NCBI GenBank assembly: GCA_965205275.1
Contig: OZ242168.1
Span: 930,001-994,000, forward strand
Direction of reading: 5' to 3'
Source: WTFY01 sp965205275
GTDB taxonomy: Bacteria; Pseudomonadota; Gammaproteobacteria; UBA4575
Length of the DNA stretch: 64,000 nucleotides
Below the pieces are notes generated by a model. That model did no database searches. It saw only the letters and a list, made by a program, of their open reading frames with translations, and had not been told where the DNA came from. Below, in pieces: positions 8,492 to 15,814 of this stretch. Every line of letters starts with the position of its first letter. Positions within the stretch are counted from its first letter, which is position 1. The translations under genes were made by a program, and so were the position numbers.

Positions 8492-8818
8492 TCAGCATCG
8501 TGGTGTAAATCCCGTGTCTTCATCAAGAAACCCCAGGTCGTAGAGAATATGGGCAGCAGAGGTGGAACGTTCATCCGTTACATAAACTCGATAGTCTTCA
8601 ACGAATAGCCCCGGATCTTTATCGATCAAACCCTCTTCAATAAGCTGAACCCCTTTCTCCAAGTTCTTTCGACTCAGTTGCGCCTTCCATAATGGATTTT
8701 CGATATATATGGCTTCATTATCACAACCGGTTACCGTCAGTGTCTTACCACCCGCAACTGTCGGAACTTCTGCACCATTTTTATATCTCTTTATTACTTG
8801 GGCCCAATCAAGCGACAT
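8492..8818 (-). CDS. uncharacterised 108-residue protein between tubulin-like genes
   Basis: A small acidic soluble protein, MSLDWAQVIKRYKNGAEVPT to GFTPRC. It has a helix-turn start, a beta-rich middle (GGKTLTVTGCDNEAIYIENPLWKAQLSR) and the segment VEDYRVYVTDERSTSAAHIL. Cysteines are few (GCDNE and a C-terminal Cys) and no known domain is recognised. An AAGGAG ribosome site precedes the ATG. It lies 67 nt after tubulin-like gene C and 115 nt before gene B on the same strand, so a role as partner or regulator of the tubulin-like proteins is plausible from context alone. Confidence 0.7.
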   Translation of the reverse strand: MSLDWAQVIKRYKNGAEVPTVAGGKTLTVTGCDNEAIYIENPLWKAQLSRKNLEKGVQLIEEGLIDKDPGLFVEDYRVYVTDERSTSAAHILYDLGFLDEDTGFTPRC

Positions 8819-8885
8819 CGTACTTTTTGCTCCTTATTTAAGTGTTGTGATTGCGTTACATTTTTTACATTCAAGCAAGTTGCCG

Positions 8886-10457
8886 TCAGGCAACGGCTGT
8901 CTTCGTGCCTTTTCCAATATCCGGTCCACGAATCTGGTCGTAAGGAACCACTACCCAGCAGGCGCAGCCCCACAAACATTCTCCCGCCATTCCATTAAAT
9001 CGAATCGCAGGCTCACAAAGCAATACACCCAAGTCAAGTAACCACGCATGACGGGCAAGTTTTTGCTCCCACTCATGTTGATCGTAGGCTTCACGGGAAT
9101 CAAAAAACAAATCGAAATCCAACTTGTTTATGCATGGCAGGACGAATTGCACTGAGGTCGGATTTGCGCCTGCGGAGGCCGCAACGGCGGGTTCCGCAAT
9201 TGGTGAAAATGCCTTGCCCAAGGCCGCCGCCGCCTTGCTTGCTTTTGCATCCTCCGGATTGGCCGCCCGTATCTCGATAAACTCAGGTGTATACGTGTTG
9301 CGAATTCCCAAGCGACCGGCCATATCGTTGCTGGCCCCCATGTCTCCCTCCATATCCGCAAAACCAAGAACATGCGCCCATCGGTTTCCGTAAGGCGTAC
9401 GGGCTGCAGCGTGTTGCGTGGGCGGCGCTCCCACCCAATTCAGCATGCGTAACGTTTCCCAAAGATCGACTCCATTGTTACGCGTTAGAAACGAAGAGAC
9501 TTCGCGGTCTATACGTTCGTGTGTCACTGCCAGGTCTTGGGTTGCGTCCCAGACCGCTTTTTGTGGCACGATGATGACTCCACCGGTAAACGGATTCCGG
9601 TATAGATCGCCCCAAACTGCGACAACACCCTTGTTCTTTTCCTCATCGCCCATGCAGTCAAGTTCATTCAATACCGGAAATAAATGACTCCCTTGATGCG
9701 CTGCGTCATCACCCTCGCAAGGCGCAATCGCTATCCCTACAATCAGGGCACGTCTCCCAAAACAAACATTGGAAAGGTGACGCACCATATCCACCATGAT
9801 TCCGCTAGCCGTACCACCGCCCAAACCAAATACGACTGCCACCACGGACTGGCCTGGCAAATTGTCAACGCTCTCCGTAAATCGCTTCAGCGTATCGCGC
9901 ATTAAACGTGGTTCATCATAGTAATTTTTTGCGTAAATGGCTTTTGCTGTCGATCTTTGAAAACGCTCACCCGCTTTGGGTAGCGAGATATTTGAAGGCA
10001 GCCATGGCTCATAATTTGGATTCCAGTAATAGCGGGGATATTCGAGCTTTAAGAATTCGCGCATTCTTCGCAGACTGTTAAATAAGTCGTCTCGTTCCGG
10101 CACCTCCATTGCCACAGTTTCAACATCTGCACTTCCTTCAGGAAGTTTGCCGGCAAGCTCACGTACCTGGTGTAGGTCTTGATCGCCAATATCCACCGCA
10201 AGCGCGTTAAAAGTAGTGTTGTCACTGCCACTGGAACCAGCAGCTTTCTCCTTCAAGATTTGTGCAATGATATCGGCACCGGCTTTGCCGATACCGACTA
10301 CAGACACCGAGCACGGTGTAGTATCTTCTTCACTGATACGATGAATACCACGCTTTAGCGCATCTAACTTTCGTCTCGCTAGTTTCGCTTCCGTAGACAA
10401 GGGGGAAGAACCTGCGGCTTTGGTTTTTTTGGTTGAAGCTGACTTTTTAGTAGCCAT
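8886..10457 (-). CDS. tubulin/FtsZ-superfamily protein, paralogue C
   Basis: A 523-residue protein and the first gene of the cluster. It has a basic low-complexity N-terminal tail (MATKKSASTKKTKAAGSS), the loop VVGIGKAGAD at about 53-62 and a variant tubulin signature GGGTASG at 213-219, where B and A have GGTGSG. Residues 118-156 and 482-508 are identical to blocks in B. The middle differs from A and B (TPEFIEIRAANPEDAKAS, then an Ala-rich linker). GAGGAG precedes the ATG by 7 nt. The Lys-rich tail might bind DNA, RNA or membrane. The altered signature could change GTP hydrolysis, so C may be a regulatory partner of B. This is inference. Confidence 0.8.
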   Translation of the reverse strand: MATKKSASTKKTKAAGSSPLSTEAKLARRKLDALKRGIHRISEEDTTPCSVSVVGIGKAGADIIAQILKEKAAGSSGSDNTTFNALAVDIGDQDLHQVRELAGKLPEGSADVETVAMEVPERDDLFNSLRRMREFLKLEYPRYYWNPNYEPWLPSNISLPKAGERFQRSTAKAIYAKNYYDEPRLMRDTLKRFTESVDNLPGQSVVAVVFGLGGGTASGIMVDMVRHLSNVCFGRRALIVGIAIAPCEGDDAAHQGSHLFPVLNELDCMGDEEKNKGVVAVWGDLYRNPFTGGVIIVPQKAVWDATQDLAVTHERIDREVSSFLTRNNGVDLWETLRMLNWVGAPPTQHAAARTPYGNRWAHVLGFADMEGDMGASNDMAGRLGIRNTYTPEFIEIRAANPEDAKASKAAAALGKAFSPIAEPAVAASAGANPTSVQFVLPCINKLDFDLFFDSREAYDQHEWEQKLARHAWLLDLGVLLCEPAIRFNGMAGECLWGCACWVVVPYDQIRGPDIGKGTKTAVA

Positions 10458-10560
10458 TTGTTGTCTCCTCGTATATCACCTAGGATCCAGAACCTGAACC
10501 TGAAAGCTTATCACTTGAATCGGTACTCCTAAGTAAGGTACTCACTTCGATACTGCATTT

Positions 10561-10601
10561 TATAGCCACTGACTATACTAGATATAGCCACTGACTATAC
10601 T
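10561..10601. repeat. tandem dyad repeat, operator-like
   Basis: Two perfect 19-bp copies of TATAGCCACTGACTATACT at 10561-10579 and 10583-10601, with a 22-bp period (about two helical turns). Each copy contains a dyad, TATAG-N7-CTATA (arms at 10561-10565/10573-10577 and 10583-10587/10595-10599). They lie 104 bp upstream of the tubulin-like gene C start. The arrangement is what a dimeric regulator would bind cooperatively. Confidence 0.65.
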
Positions 10602-10659
10602 GAGCTTTACTACTATAAAATTATATGATGCACTAAAATACATACTTTGGTTTTATATA

Positions 10660-10692
10660 TTACTGTCAGATCACACACATTACTGCTAGATC
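10660..10692. repeat. second direct repeat pair upstream of the cluster
   Basis: TTACTGTCAGATC at 10660-10672 and TTACTGCTAGATC at 10680-10692, 11 of 13 bases the same with a 20-bp period. They lie upstream of the candidate -10 box on the minus strand and could be an activator site. They are short enough that chance is not excluded. Confidence 0.35.
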
Positions 10693-10776
10693 CTACAATA
10701 TGCAAGCAGTGTAGTGCTTTTCTCAAACCCATGCAGCAAAATTTAGTATTTCCTATACAATAGTGCCGAAGCGGGG

Positions 10777-10805
10777 TTGACACTTTCGGCACTATTGTAT
10801 AAAAT
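10777..10805 (+). promoter_or_regulatory. sigma-70 promoter of the IS1595-type transposase
   Basis: TTGACA (10777-10782), a 17-nt spacer and TAAAAT (10800-10805), 28 nt before the transposase ATG. The spacer overlaps the right arm of the 17-bp inverted repeat (10785-10801), so hairpin formation or transposase binding could affect its use. Confidence 0.65.
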
Positions 10806-10832
10806 AAAGATATTGGCAAAGAGGCAATACTG

Positions 10833-11288
10833 ATGGCAAACAAAGCACTTGGCAAGCACTTTCGAGAAGGCATATCACTGATTGAACTCATGCGCTTTTA
10901 CCCTGACAACAAGACCGCAGAAAAGTGGTTTTTCAAAAAGCGTTGGCCGGAAGGCGTGCATTGCCCGCACTGTGGTTCCGATAATGTCCAGACAGGCGCA
11001 AAGCACAAAACCATGCCATTCCGATGCCGTGAAAAGGAATGCGCCAAGCGTTTCAGCGTGCGTACTGGAACGGTAATGGAATCGTCCAACCTTGGATTTC
11101 AGGCGTGGGTGTTCGCCATGTATATTCTGTCTACCAACCTAAAAAGCGTGTCGAGCATAAAGCTGCATCGGGACTTGGCCATTACGCAGAAGTCCGCATG
11201 GCACCTTGCCCATCGTCTTCGCAAGGCTCTAGCAGCAAAGGTGAAACAAGAAACCCGGATGGATGGCGAACAAGGTAGCCTGATATGA
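10833..11288 (+). pseudogene. IS1595-family transposase, C-terminally deleted
   Basis: A 151-residue product with the IS1595 N-terminal zinc ribbon (CPHCGSDNVQ, then FRCREKECAKRFSVRTGTVMESS) and the helical segment (SSIKLHRDLAITQKSAWHLAHRLRKAL). Intact relatives continue with a DDE domain starting near EVDETYIGG. Here the frame ends abruptly in RMDGEQGSLI, so the catalytic residues are missing and the protein cannot cut DNA alone. It still could bind ends. The stop overlaps the start of the passenger gene (ATGA), which suggests that an internal deletion fused the two genes. Confidence 0.8.
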
Positions 11289-11458
11289 AAAAGAGGAAAA
11301 ACCAGAAACAGACGATAACGCTAGCGCATCCGTCCTACCAGCCGTCAAAGGCGGAACTGGAAAAGGACATGCGGGTTGACGTGACCTTTCAGGAACTGAC
11401 AAAGGCGGTAGTCAGTCCGGTAACAATACGCCATGTCGAGAAGCAGAAGCGCACATAA
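11285..11458 (+). CDS. small passenger protein of the IS1595-type element, 57 residues
   Basis: A basic 57-residue protein, MKKRKNQKQTITLAHPSYQPSK to HVEKQKRT. It starts in an ATGA overlap with the transposase remnant and ends just before the right end of the element. I recall similar small basic proteins accompanying IS1595-family transposases, but have no search to confirm it. The function is unknown. Lys/Arg-rich ends suggest nucleic-acid contact. Confidence 0.55.
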   Translation: MKKRKNQKQTITLAHPSYQPSKAELEKDMRVDVTFQELTKAVVSPVTIRHVEKQKRT

Positions 11459-11662
11459 GGCCACGATTTTCGGCACTATTATATGTAATTCCCTTTTTAA
11501 TTATATTGGATGTTGTTAATCTAAAGCAGCCTATAAGTTATATTTATTCGAACCAAAATAATAAGCCCATAAAGTCAATAAATGGCAAGCTAAATGTATC
11601 GGGAACGAATCATTGATAAAGTACCTGTTTTGGCTTAAAAATTTTATATTAAACAAATTGCC

Positions 11663-11953
11663 TTACGAAAGGATTAGTGACTGCAGCTCTCTCCATTCGG
11701 AAATTGGAAATTCAACCGAGTTGGCCTCTACGTTCAATTTGCCGAAGTTTATCTGCATTTCTTTCCTGCTGTTAAATGCCCCTAAAATCAGACACTGAAT
11801 CATGTCGTCTGATATATCTTCAAGTGTCATTTCAGCACCACACTTATAATGAAAATCAATCCGCCATTTAGTGCGTGAAATCCGCTGATATTCATGGCAA
11901 CAAATTACCGTCCACTGGATAGATACATTGGTAATTTCACTACTGATATACAT
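11663..11953 (-). CDS. doubtful hypothetical protein, 96 residues
   Basis: An open frame, MYISSEITNVSIQ to SEWRELQSLILS, with balanced amino-acid use in its second half (EMTLEDISDDMIQCLILGAFNSRKEMQINFGKL). A GGGGGTG stretch upstream could serve as a weak ribosome site. No family is recognised. It stands alone between two mobile-element relics and may be a gene remnant. Confidence 0.35.
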   Translation of the reverse strand: MYISSEITNVSIQWTVICCHEYQRISRTKWRIDFHYKCGAEMTLEDISDDMIQCLILGAFNSRKEMQINFGKLNVEANSVEFPISEWRELQSLILS

Positions 11954-12017
11954 GCGCTCACCCCCTTTTCCTTATGTTTCCGATTATGCTGCGAAGCGTT
12001 TTGTCCCAGTTGTACTA

Positions 12018-12113
12018 GGCATATTATCGCCAAAAGGAAGAATCAGCCATGACAGCCGGACTCAAACCATCAAGTTTCCGGTAACCCTGGGGCGATTCAA
12101 CGCATTGCACCTG
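12018..12113 (+). repeat. degenerate ~98-bp repeat, copy 2
   Basis: The partner of 1773-1870 in the same orientation. Shared landmarks include TATTAT-GCC, GGAAGA-TC-GCCATGAC, GACTCAAAC-ATC and ATTGCAC-TG. It ends 10 nt before the urtA promoter -35 box. Confidence 0.5.
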
Positions 12114-12123
12114 CACAAATTTC

Positions 12124-12151
12124 TTGACACTCGCCTCTTTTAGTGAATAAT
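12124..12151 (+). promoter_or_regulatory. sigma-70 promoter of the urt operon
   Basis: TTGACA (12124-12129), a 16-nt spacer and AATAAT (12146-12151, one mismatch to TATAAT). The predicted transcript has a 5' leader of about 120 nt before the urtA ATG at 12279. No sigma-54 (GG-N10-GC) element was seen, so nitrogen control, if any, would need another route. Confidence 0.65.
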
Positions 12152-12278
12152 TTCGATATGCCTATAAACAAATTTTCTTTAGAGGCATTTTTGTAGGGGA
12201 TTAAAAACATAGAAAAATAATAACAAATGAAAAGGAAATTGGCTCTTAAAAATCCATTTATCTCAGGAGGCTTCCTAA

Positions 12279-13583
12279 ATGAATCGACGTAAATTTCTAA
12301 AAAATTCTGCCGTCGTAGCAGGGACTGCTGCCGCGGCTACGATTACAGACTTTCCGTATTTCTTTGTCAGGAACTATGCACAAGCTGCAGCAGGGGACAC
12401 AATTAAAGTCGGTATCCTTCATTCACTGAGTGGCACCATTGCCATTATCGAACGCTCTCTCCACAATGCGGAACTGCTAGCCATTGACGAAATCAATGCA
12501 GCTGGCGGTGTGATGGGAAAAATGATAGAACCTGTGATTGAGGATCCTCAGTCTTTAGTACAAGTATTTGCCGAAAAAGCGAAGAAACTAATTTTAGAAG
12601 ACGAAGTAGTTGCCGTATTGGGCTGCTACACCTCTGCAAGTCGCCAGTCCGTATTACCTGTATTCGAGCAGCATAACAACGTCTTGCTTTATCCTACTTT
12701 GTATGAAGCGCAGGAATGCAGTAAAAACTGTTTCTATACAGGTTGTGTACCCAACCAACAATTAGACGATTTTGTACCTTGGCTTATTAAGAATGTTGGT
12801 CCGAAGTTTTATATGATCGGCTCCAACTATATTTATCCTAAAGAAACCAATCGCGAGGTCAAAGCGTTGCTCAAAGCCCATGGGGGTGAAGATGTCGGCG
12901 AAGAGTATGCTCCCCTGGGCCACACGGAATTTGCTACCAATATCAATAAAATTGCTGCAAAAAGGCCGGATGTAGTTTTCTCAGACCTGGTAGGCGATTC
13001 AGTCGTAGCGTTTTACAAGCAATTCCGTCAGTTTGGTATTACGGCCGATGACATTATCATTGGAACCCCTATTACCACGGAACAAGAAACCGCCGCAATG
13101 GGGCCGGAAAATGCCTTGGGTCATTTGACTTCATTCAATTATTTCCAGTCTGTAGATACACCGGAAAATAAAAAGTTTGTGGAGTCCTACAAAGCTAAGT
13201 TCGGTAAGAATGAAGTAACCAACGCAGTGATGGAAGCAGCCTATTTCCAAACGCATATGCTTGCCCAGGCGATTGAAAGCGCCGGCTCAACTGACGCTGA
13301 TGCATTGATCTTTGAAGGATTGCCAGGCCAGGAATTCATGGCACCCGGAGGCAAGGTCAAGATTGATGAGAACAACCATCACACTTGGCTATGGCCAAAG
13401 ATTGGGCGTGCAAATGAGGCCGGCCAGTTCGATATTGTCTGGCAGCGCGACGATTGGGTACGCCCGGATCCCTGGGTTGACTTGCTGTACCCGAACAAGG
13501 ATTGCGATTTCACCAATCCAAGTGTATTAGAGCGCTTGAAATCCAACAGTACGGATCGTTCCGGCACGTTTGAACTAAGCTAA
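12279..13583 (+). CDS. urtA: urea/short-amide ABC transporter substrate-binding protein
   Basis: A 434-residue periplasmic binding protein of the UrtA/AmiC/FmdD family. A twin-arginine-like leader (MNRRKFLKNSA, then an Ala-rich stretch to YAQAAAG) suggests export in folded form. The mature part begins DTIKVGILHSLSGTIAIIERSL and contains AVLGCYTSASRQSVLPVFE and LLYPTLYEAQECSKNCFYTG, typical of this family. AGGAGG (12265-12270) precedes the ATG. It is the first gene of urtABCDE. Family members bind urea or short amides such as formamide. No urease is in the window, but amiE is, so amides are a reasonable alternative ligand. Confidence 0.9.
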   Translation: MNRRKFLKNSAVVAGTAAAATITDFPYFFVRNYAQAAAGDTIKVGILHSLSGTIAIIERSLHNAELLAIDEINAAGGVMGKMIEPVIEDPQSLVQVFAEKAKKLILEDEVVAVLGCYTSASRQSVLPVFEQHNNVLLYPTLYEAQECSKNCFYTGCVPNQQLDDFVPWLIKNVGPKFYMIGSNYIYPKETNREVKALLKAHGGEDVGEEYAPLGHTEFATNINKIAAKRPDVVFSDLVGDSVVAFYKQFRQFGITADDIIIGTPITTEQETAAMGPENALGHLTSFNYFQSVDTPENKKFVESYKAKFGKNEVTNAVMEAAYFQTHMLAQAIESAGSTDADALIFEGLPGQEFMAPGGKVKIDENNHHTWLWPKIGRANEAGQFDIVWQRDDWVRPDPWVDLLYPNKDCDFTNPSVLERLKSNSTDRSGTFELS

Positions 13584-13608
13584 GAGCATAGTAAAACTGG
13601 TCTTGTAA

Positions 13609-13637
13609 GCAGGTGGCTGTTTTCTACAGCCACCTGC
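13609..13637 (+). terminator. strong hairpin between urtA and urtB
   Basis: GCAGGTGGCTGT (13609-13620), loop TTTCT, ACAGCCACCTGC (13626-13637): a perfect 12-bp stem starting 26 nt after the urtA stop. No U tract follows, so it may instead be a partial terminator or an RNA-stabilising element. Such hairpins often let the binding protein be made in excess over the membrane parts. Confidence 0.6.
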
Positions 13638-13756
13638 TGCTTATAGCTGGGTGTGTGCTCAATTAGCAGCTTTATCCAGATGGGACATAATTTGAAAAAT
13701 AAAAATTTTTATGCACACGCACTATAATTAAGATCAATACTTAACACTCGACCGAC

Positions 13757-14626
13757 ATGGAATCAATCATCACTCAATTTCTAAACGGGTTCAGTGTAGT
13801 GGCAATTTTAATGATTGCAGCTGTAGGGCTTGCCGTGATTTTTGGGGTTGCAGGCGTTATAAATATGGCGCATGGAGAATTCATCATGGTAGGGGCCTAT
13901 ACCGCTGCAGTGGTCGGCCAGCTCGGGGGAAATACATTTATTGCGATTCCAGTTGCGTTTCTTGTGGTTGCCCTGCTAGGGCTAATCGTTGAACGGGGGA
14001 TTATTCAGTGGATTTATGAGCGACCTCTGGAGACATTGCTGGCTACTTGGGGAGTAGGGATTATCTTACAGGTAGTCATGAAACTCATATTCGGGCCTGA
14101 ACTTTACTATGTCGGTGCACCAAAAATTCTTGATGGCGGTTTCCGGACGATTGGGTTACTGCCTTTCCCATGGTATCGGTTGTTTCTCATTATCCTTGCA
14201 ATCGTAATTATGGTGGTCACTTATTTCGTCTTATTCAAAACTGATCTGGGATTGAAAGTAAGGGCAGTACGGAGAAATCGCACTATGTCTGGCTGCCTGG
14301 GTATCGATACTGCAAAAGTAGATATGATGATTTTTGCATTTGGATCTGGTCTTGCGGGTGTCGCAGGTGCGGTCTTGGCCCCTATAAAGTCGGTTTCCCC
14401 CACTATGGGATTTCCTTACGCGGTAGACTCTTTCATGGTACTGGTCTTGGGCGGTGTAGGCAGTCTGTGGGGGGTTGTGGCCGGTTCTGGACTCATCGGC
14501 GAAGCAGAAACACTTTTGTCGTTTATTTATAACAGTGTTATCGGTAAGCTTTTAGTTTTTATCTTTATCGTACTTGCCATACGTGTATTCCCAAGAGGTT
14601 TGTTTGGGTATCACGAAAGAACATAA
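13757..14626 (+). CDS. urtB: urea/amide ABC transporter permease
   Basis: A 289-residue LivH-type inner-membrane permease with about eight hydrophobic segments. The conserved N-terminal part reads GVAGVINMAHGEFIMVGAYT, and the cytoplasmic loop that contacts the ATPases is near FKTDLGLKVRAVRRNRTMSGCLGI. It lacks the long periplasmic N-terminal extension of some UrtB proteins. No clear ribosome site precedes the ATG. A perfect TATAAT (13723-13728) 28 nt upstream could be an internal -10 box, although no good -35 is seen. It follows the urtA hairpin and precedes urtC by 27 nt. Confidence 0.92.
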   Translation: MESIITQFLNGFSVVAILMIAAVGLAVIFGVAGVINMAHGEFIMVGAYTAAVVGQLGGNTFIAIPVAFLVVALLGLIVERGIIQWIYERPLETLLATWGVGIILQVVMKLIFGPELYYVGAPKILDGGFRTIGLLPFPWYRLFLIILAIVIMVVTYFVLFKTDLGLKVRAVRRNRTMSGCLGIDTAKVDMMIFAFGSGLAGVAGAVLAPIKSVSPTMGFPYAVDSFMVLVLGGVGSLWGVVAGSGLIGEAETLLSFIYNSVIGKLLVFIFIVLAIRVFPRGLFGYHERT

Positions 14627-14653
14627 ATGAGCACATAAAAGGAAAAGACACGC

Positions 14654-15733
14654 ATGGGGCAAGAGCGACACGTATATAAAACTCCAATGTTTCCTTTATG
14701 GGCAGTTATTGCAGCAGTCGGCATAGCCCTGGCAATCGCCACGTACCCTTTTTACGGTGCCGCGTATGTTACTTCGTTGCTGGGAAAATTCTTGTGTTTT
14801 TCGATTTTTGCCCTAAGCATAGATTTAATATGGGGGTTCACGGGGATTTTAAGTTTGGGGCAAGGTGTTTATTTTGGTATTGGCGCTTATTTTACCGCGC
14901 TGTCATTAAAAATTAATTATGCGGCAGTAAATCCCACCCGATACGGAGGAACCATACCCGACTTTATGGAATGGAATGGGCTTACCGAGTTGCCCGGATT
15001 TATGGTCCCGTTACAAAGCTTGCCTTTCGCCGTAGCGGCAGGTTTATTTTTTGCCGTCCTGCTTGCCTTCATCTTCGGAGTCATCACGTTTAAGCGACGC
15101 ATCTATGGTGTGTACTGTGCGGTCATCACGCTGGCTGAAGCATTGATACTTCAAGAGGCGATCATTGAGTATCAAGCCTATACAGGGGGATTTAACGGTA
15201 TAACCGATTACGGAACGCACGCACAAATAAACGTGCTTTGGCTGATTTTAGTCGTTACCGCCATATTTTTCATAATCGGACGCATTCTTACCCATTCCCG
15301 TATTGGGACTATTCTGAAATCAATTCGTGATAATGATACACGTGCTGAGTTTATGGGCTATAACGTAGCAAACTATCGTATTTTTGTATTCTGTGTTTCC
15401 AGTTTTATGGCCGCCACGGCGGGGGCAATGTATGCAGCGTGGAACGGCATCATCTCCTTTCTTGATGCAGGTCCGATATTTTCCATTGAGGGCGTCATTT
15501 GGACTGCTGTCGGAGGCAGAGGAACCATTATTGGCCCGTTTATTGGCGCTTTTTTAGTCAAGGGCTCAGAATATTTCTTGAGCGGAAAGCTTGCATGGAC
15601 ATGGCAATTGATTATGGGCGCTTTATTCATATTTGTAGTGCTGGTAATGCGAGACGGTATTGTAGGTACTATTGGGAAATGGTGGTCTGCCAGGAAAAAA
15701 TATATGCCTGCTGCTAAAACCCAGAAAAAGTAG
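14654..15733 (+). CDS. urtC: urea/amide ABC transporter permease
   Basis: A 359-residue LivM-type permease, the partner of UrtB in the membrane channel. It has multiple hydrophobic segments, the family motif GFTGILSLGQGVYFGIGAY, and the ATPase-contact loop TLKSIRDNDTRAEFMGYNVANYR preceded by an SRIG turn. An AAGGA site precedes the ATG. Length and motif order are normal for UrtC. The 110 nt to urtD is the longest gap in the permease/ATPase part and contains a 10-codon leader frame. Confidence 0.93.
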   Translation: MGQERHVYKTPMFPLWAVIAAVGIALAIATYPFYGAAYVTSLLGKFLCFSIFALSIDLIWGFTGILSLGQGVYFGIGAYFTALSLKINYAAVNPTRYGGTIPDFMEWNGLTELPGFMVPLQSLPFAVAAGLFFAVLLAFIFGVITFKRRIYGVYCAVITLAEALILQEAIIEYQAYTGGFNGITDYGTHAQINVLWLILVVTAIFFIIGRILTHSRIGTILKSIRDNDTRAEFMGYNVANYRIFVFCVSSFMAATAGAMYAAWNGIISFLDAGPIFSIEGVIWTAVGGRGTIIGPFIGAFLVKGSEYFLSGKLAWTWQLIMGALFIFVVLVMRDGIVGTIGKWWSARKKYMPAAKTQKK

Positions 15734-15814
15734 ATGCTACGATCACCGACCGGCAACAGAATTGAAGCTTACGTACGACACCCTGAAGACCTTGCCGATG
15801 TGTAACAAAAATTT

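Larger units (their letters stand above)
10458..10753. promoter_or_regulatory. upstream region of the tubulin-like cluster
   Basis: An AT-rich 296-nt region with no gene. On the minus strand TATAAT (10620-10625) could be a -10 box, although no good -35 is seen. The two sets of tandem repeats listed separately (10561-10601 and 10660-10692) lie on either side of it. The region ends at the IS1595-type element. Confidence 0.45.
10754..11484 (+). mobile_element. IS1595-type element, internally deleted
   Basis: About 730 bp. The left end has TATACAATAGTGCCGAA at 10754-10770; the right end near 11471-11484 reads TTCGGCACTATTATAT, its near-complement. A second inverted copy of the left end (10785-10801) makes a perfect 17-bp stem with a 14-nt loop. 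Inside are a transposase gene that has lost its catalytic half and a small passenger gene. No 8-bp target duplication could be identified, so the exact ends are uncertain. Confidence 0.7.
11459..12123. other. intergenic region between the IS1595-type element and urtA
   Basis: AT-rich and largely empty. It contains a doubtful minus-strand frame (11663-11953) and copy 2 of the degenerate repeat (12018-12113), listed separately. A plus-strand frame at 11928-12143 runs through the repeat and is judged spurious. Confidence 0.5.

Noticed and set aside
11928..12143. 71-codon plus-strand frame
   Set aside because: It runs through the degenerate repeat and the urt promoter; no start signal or family.
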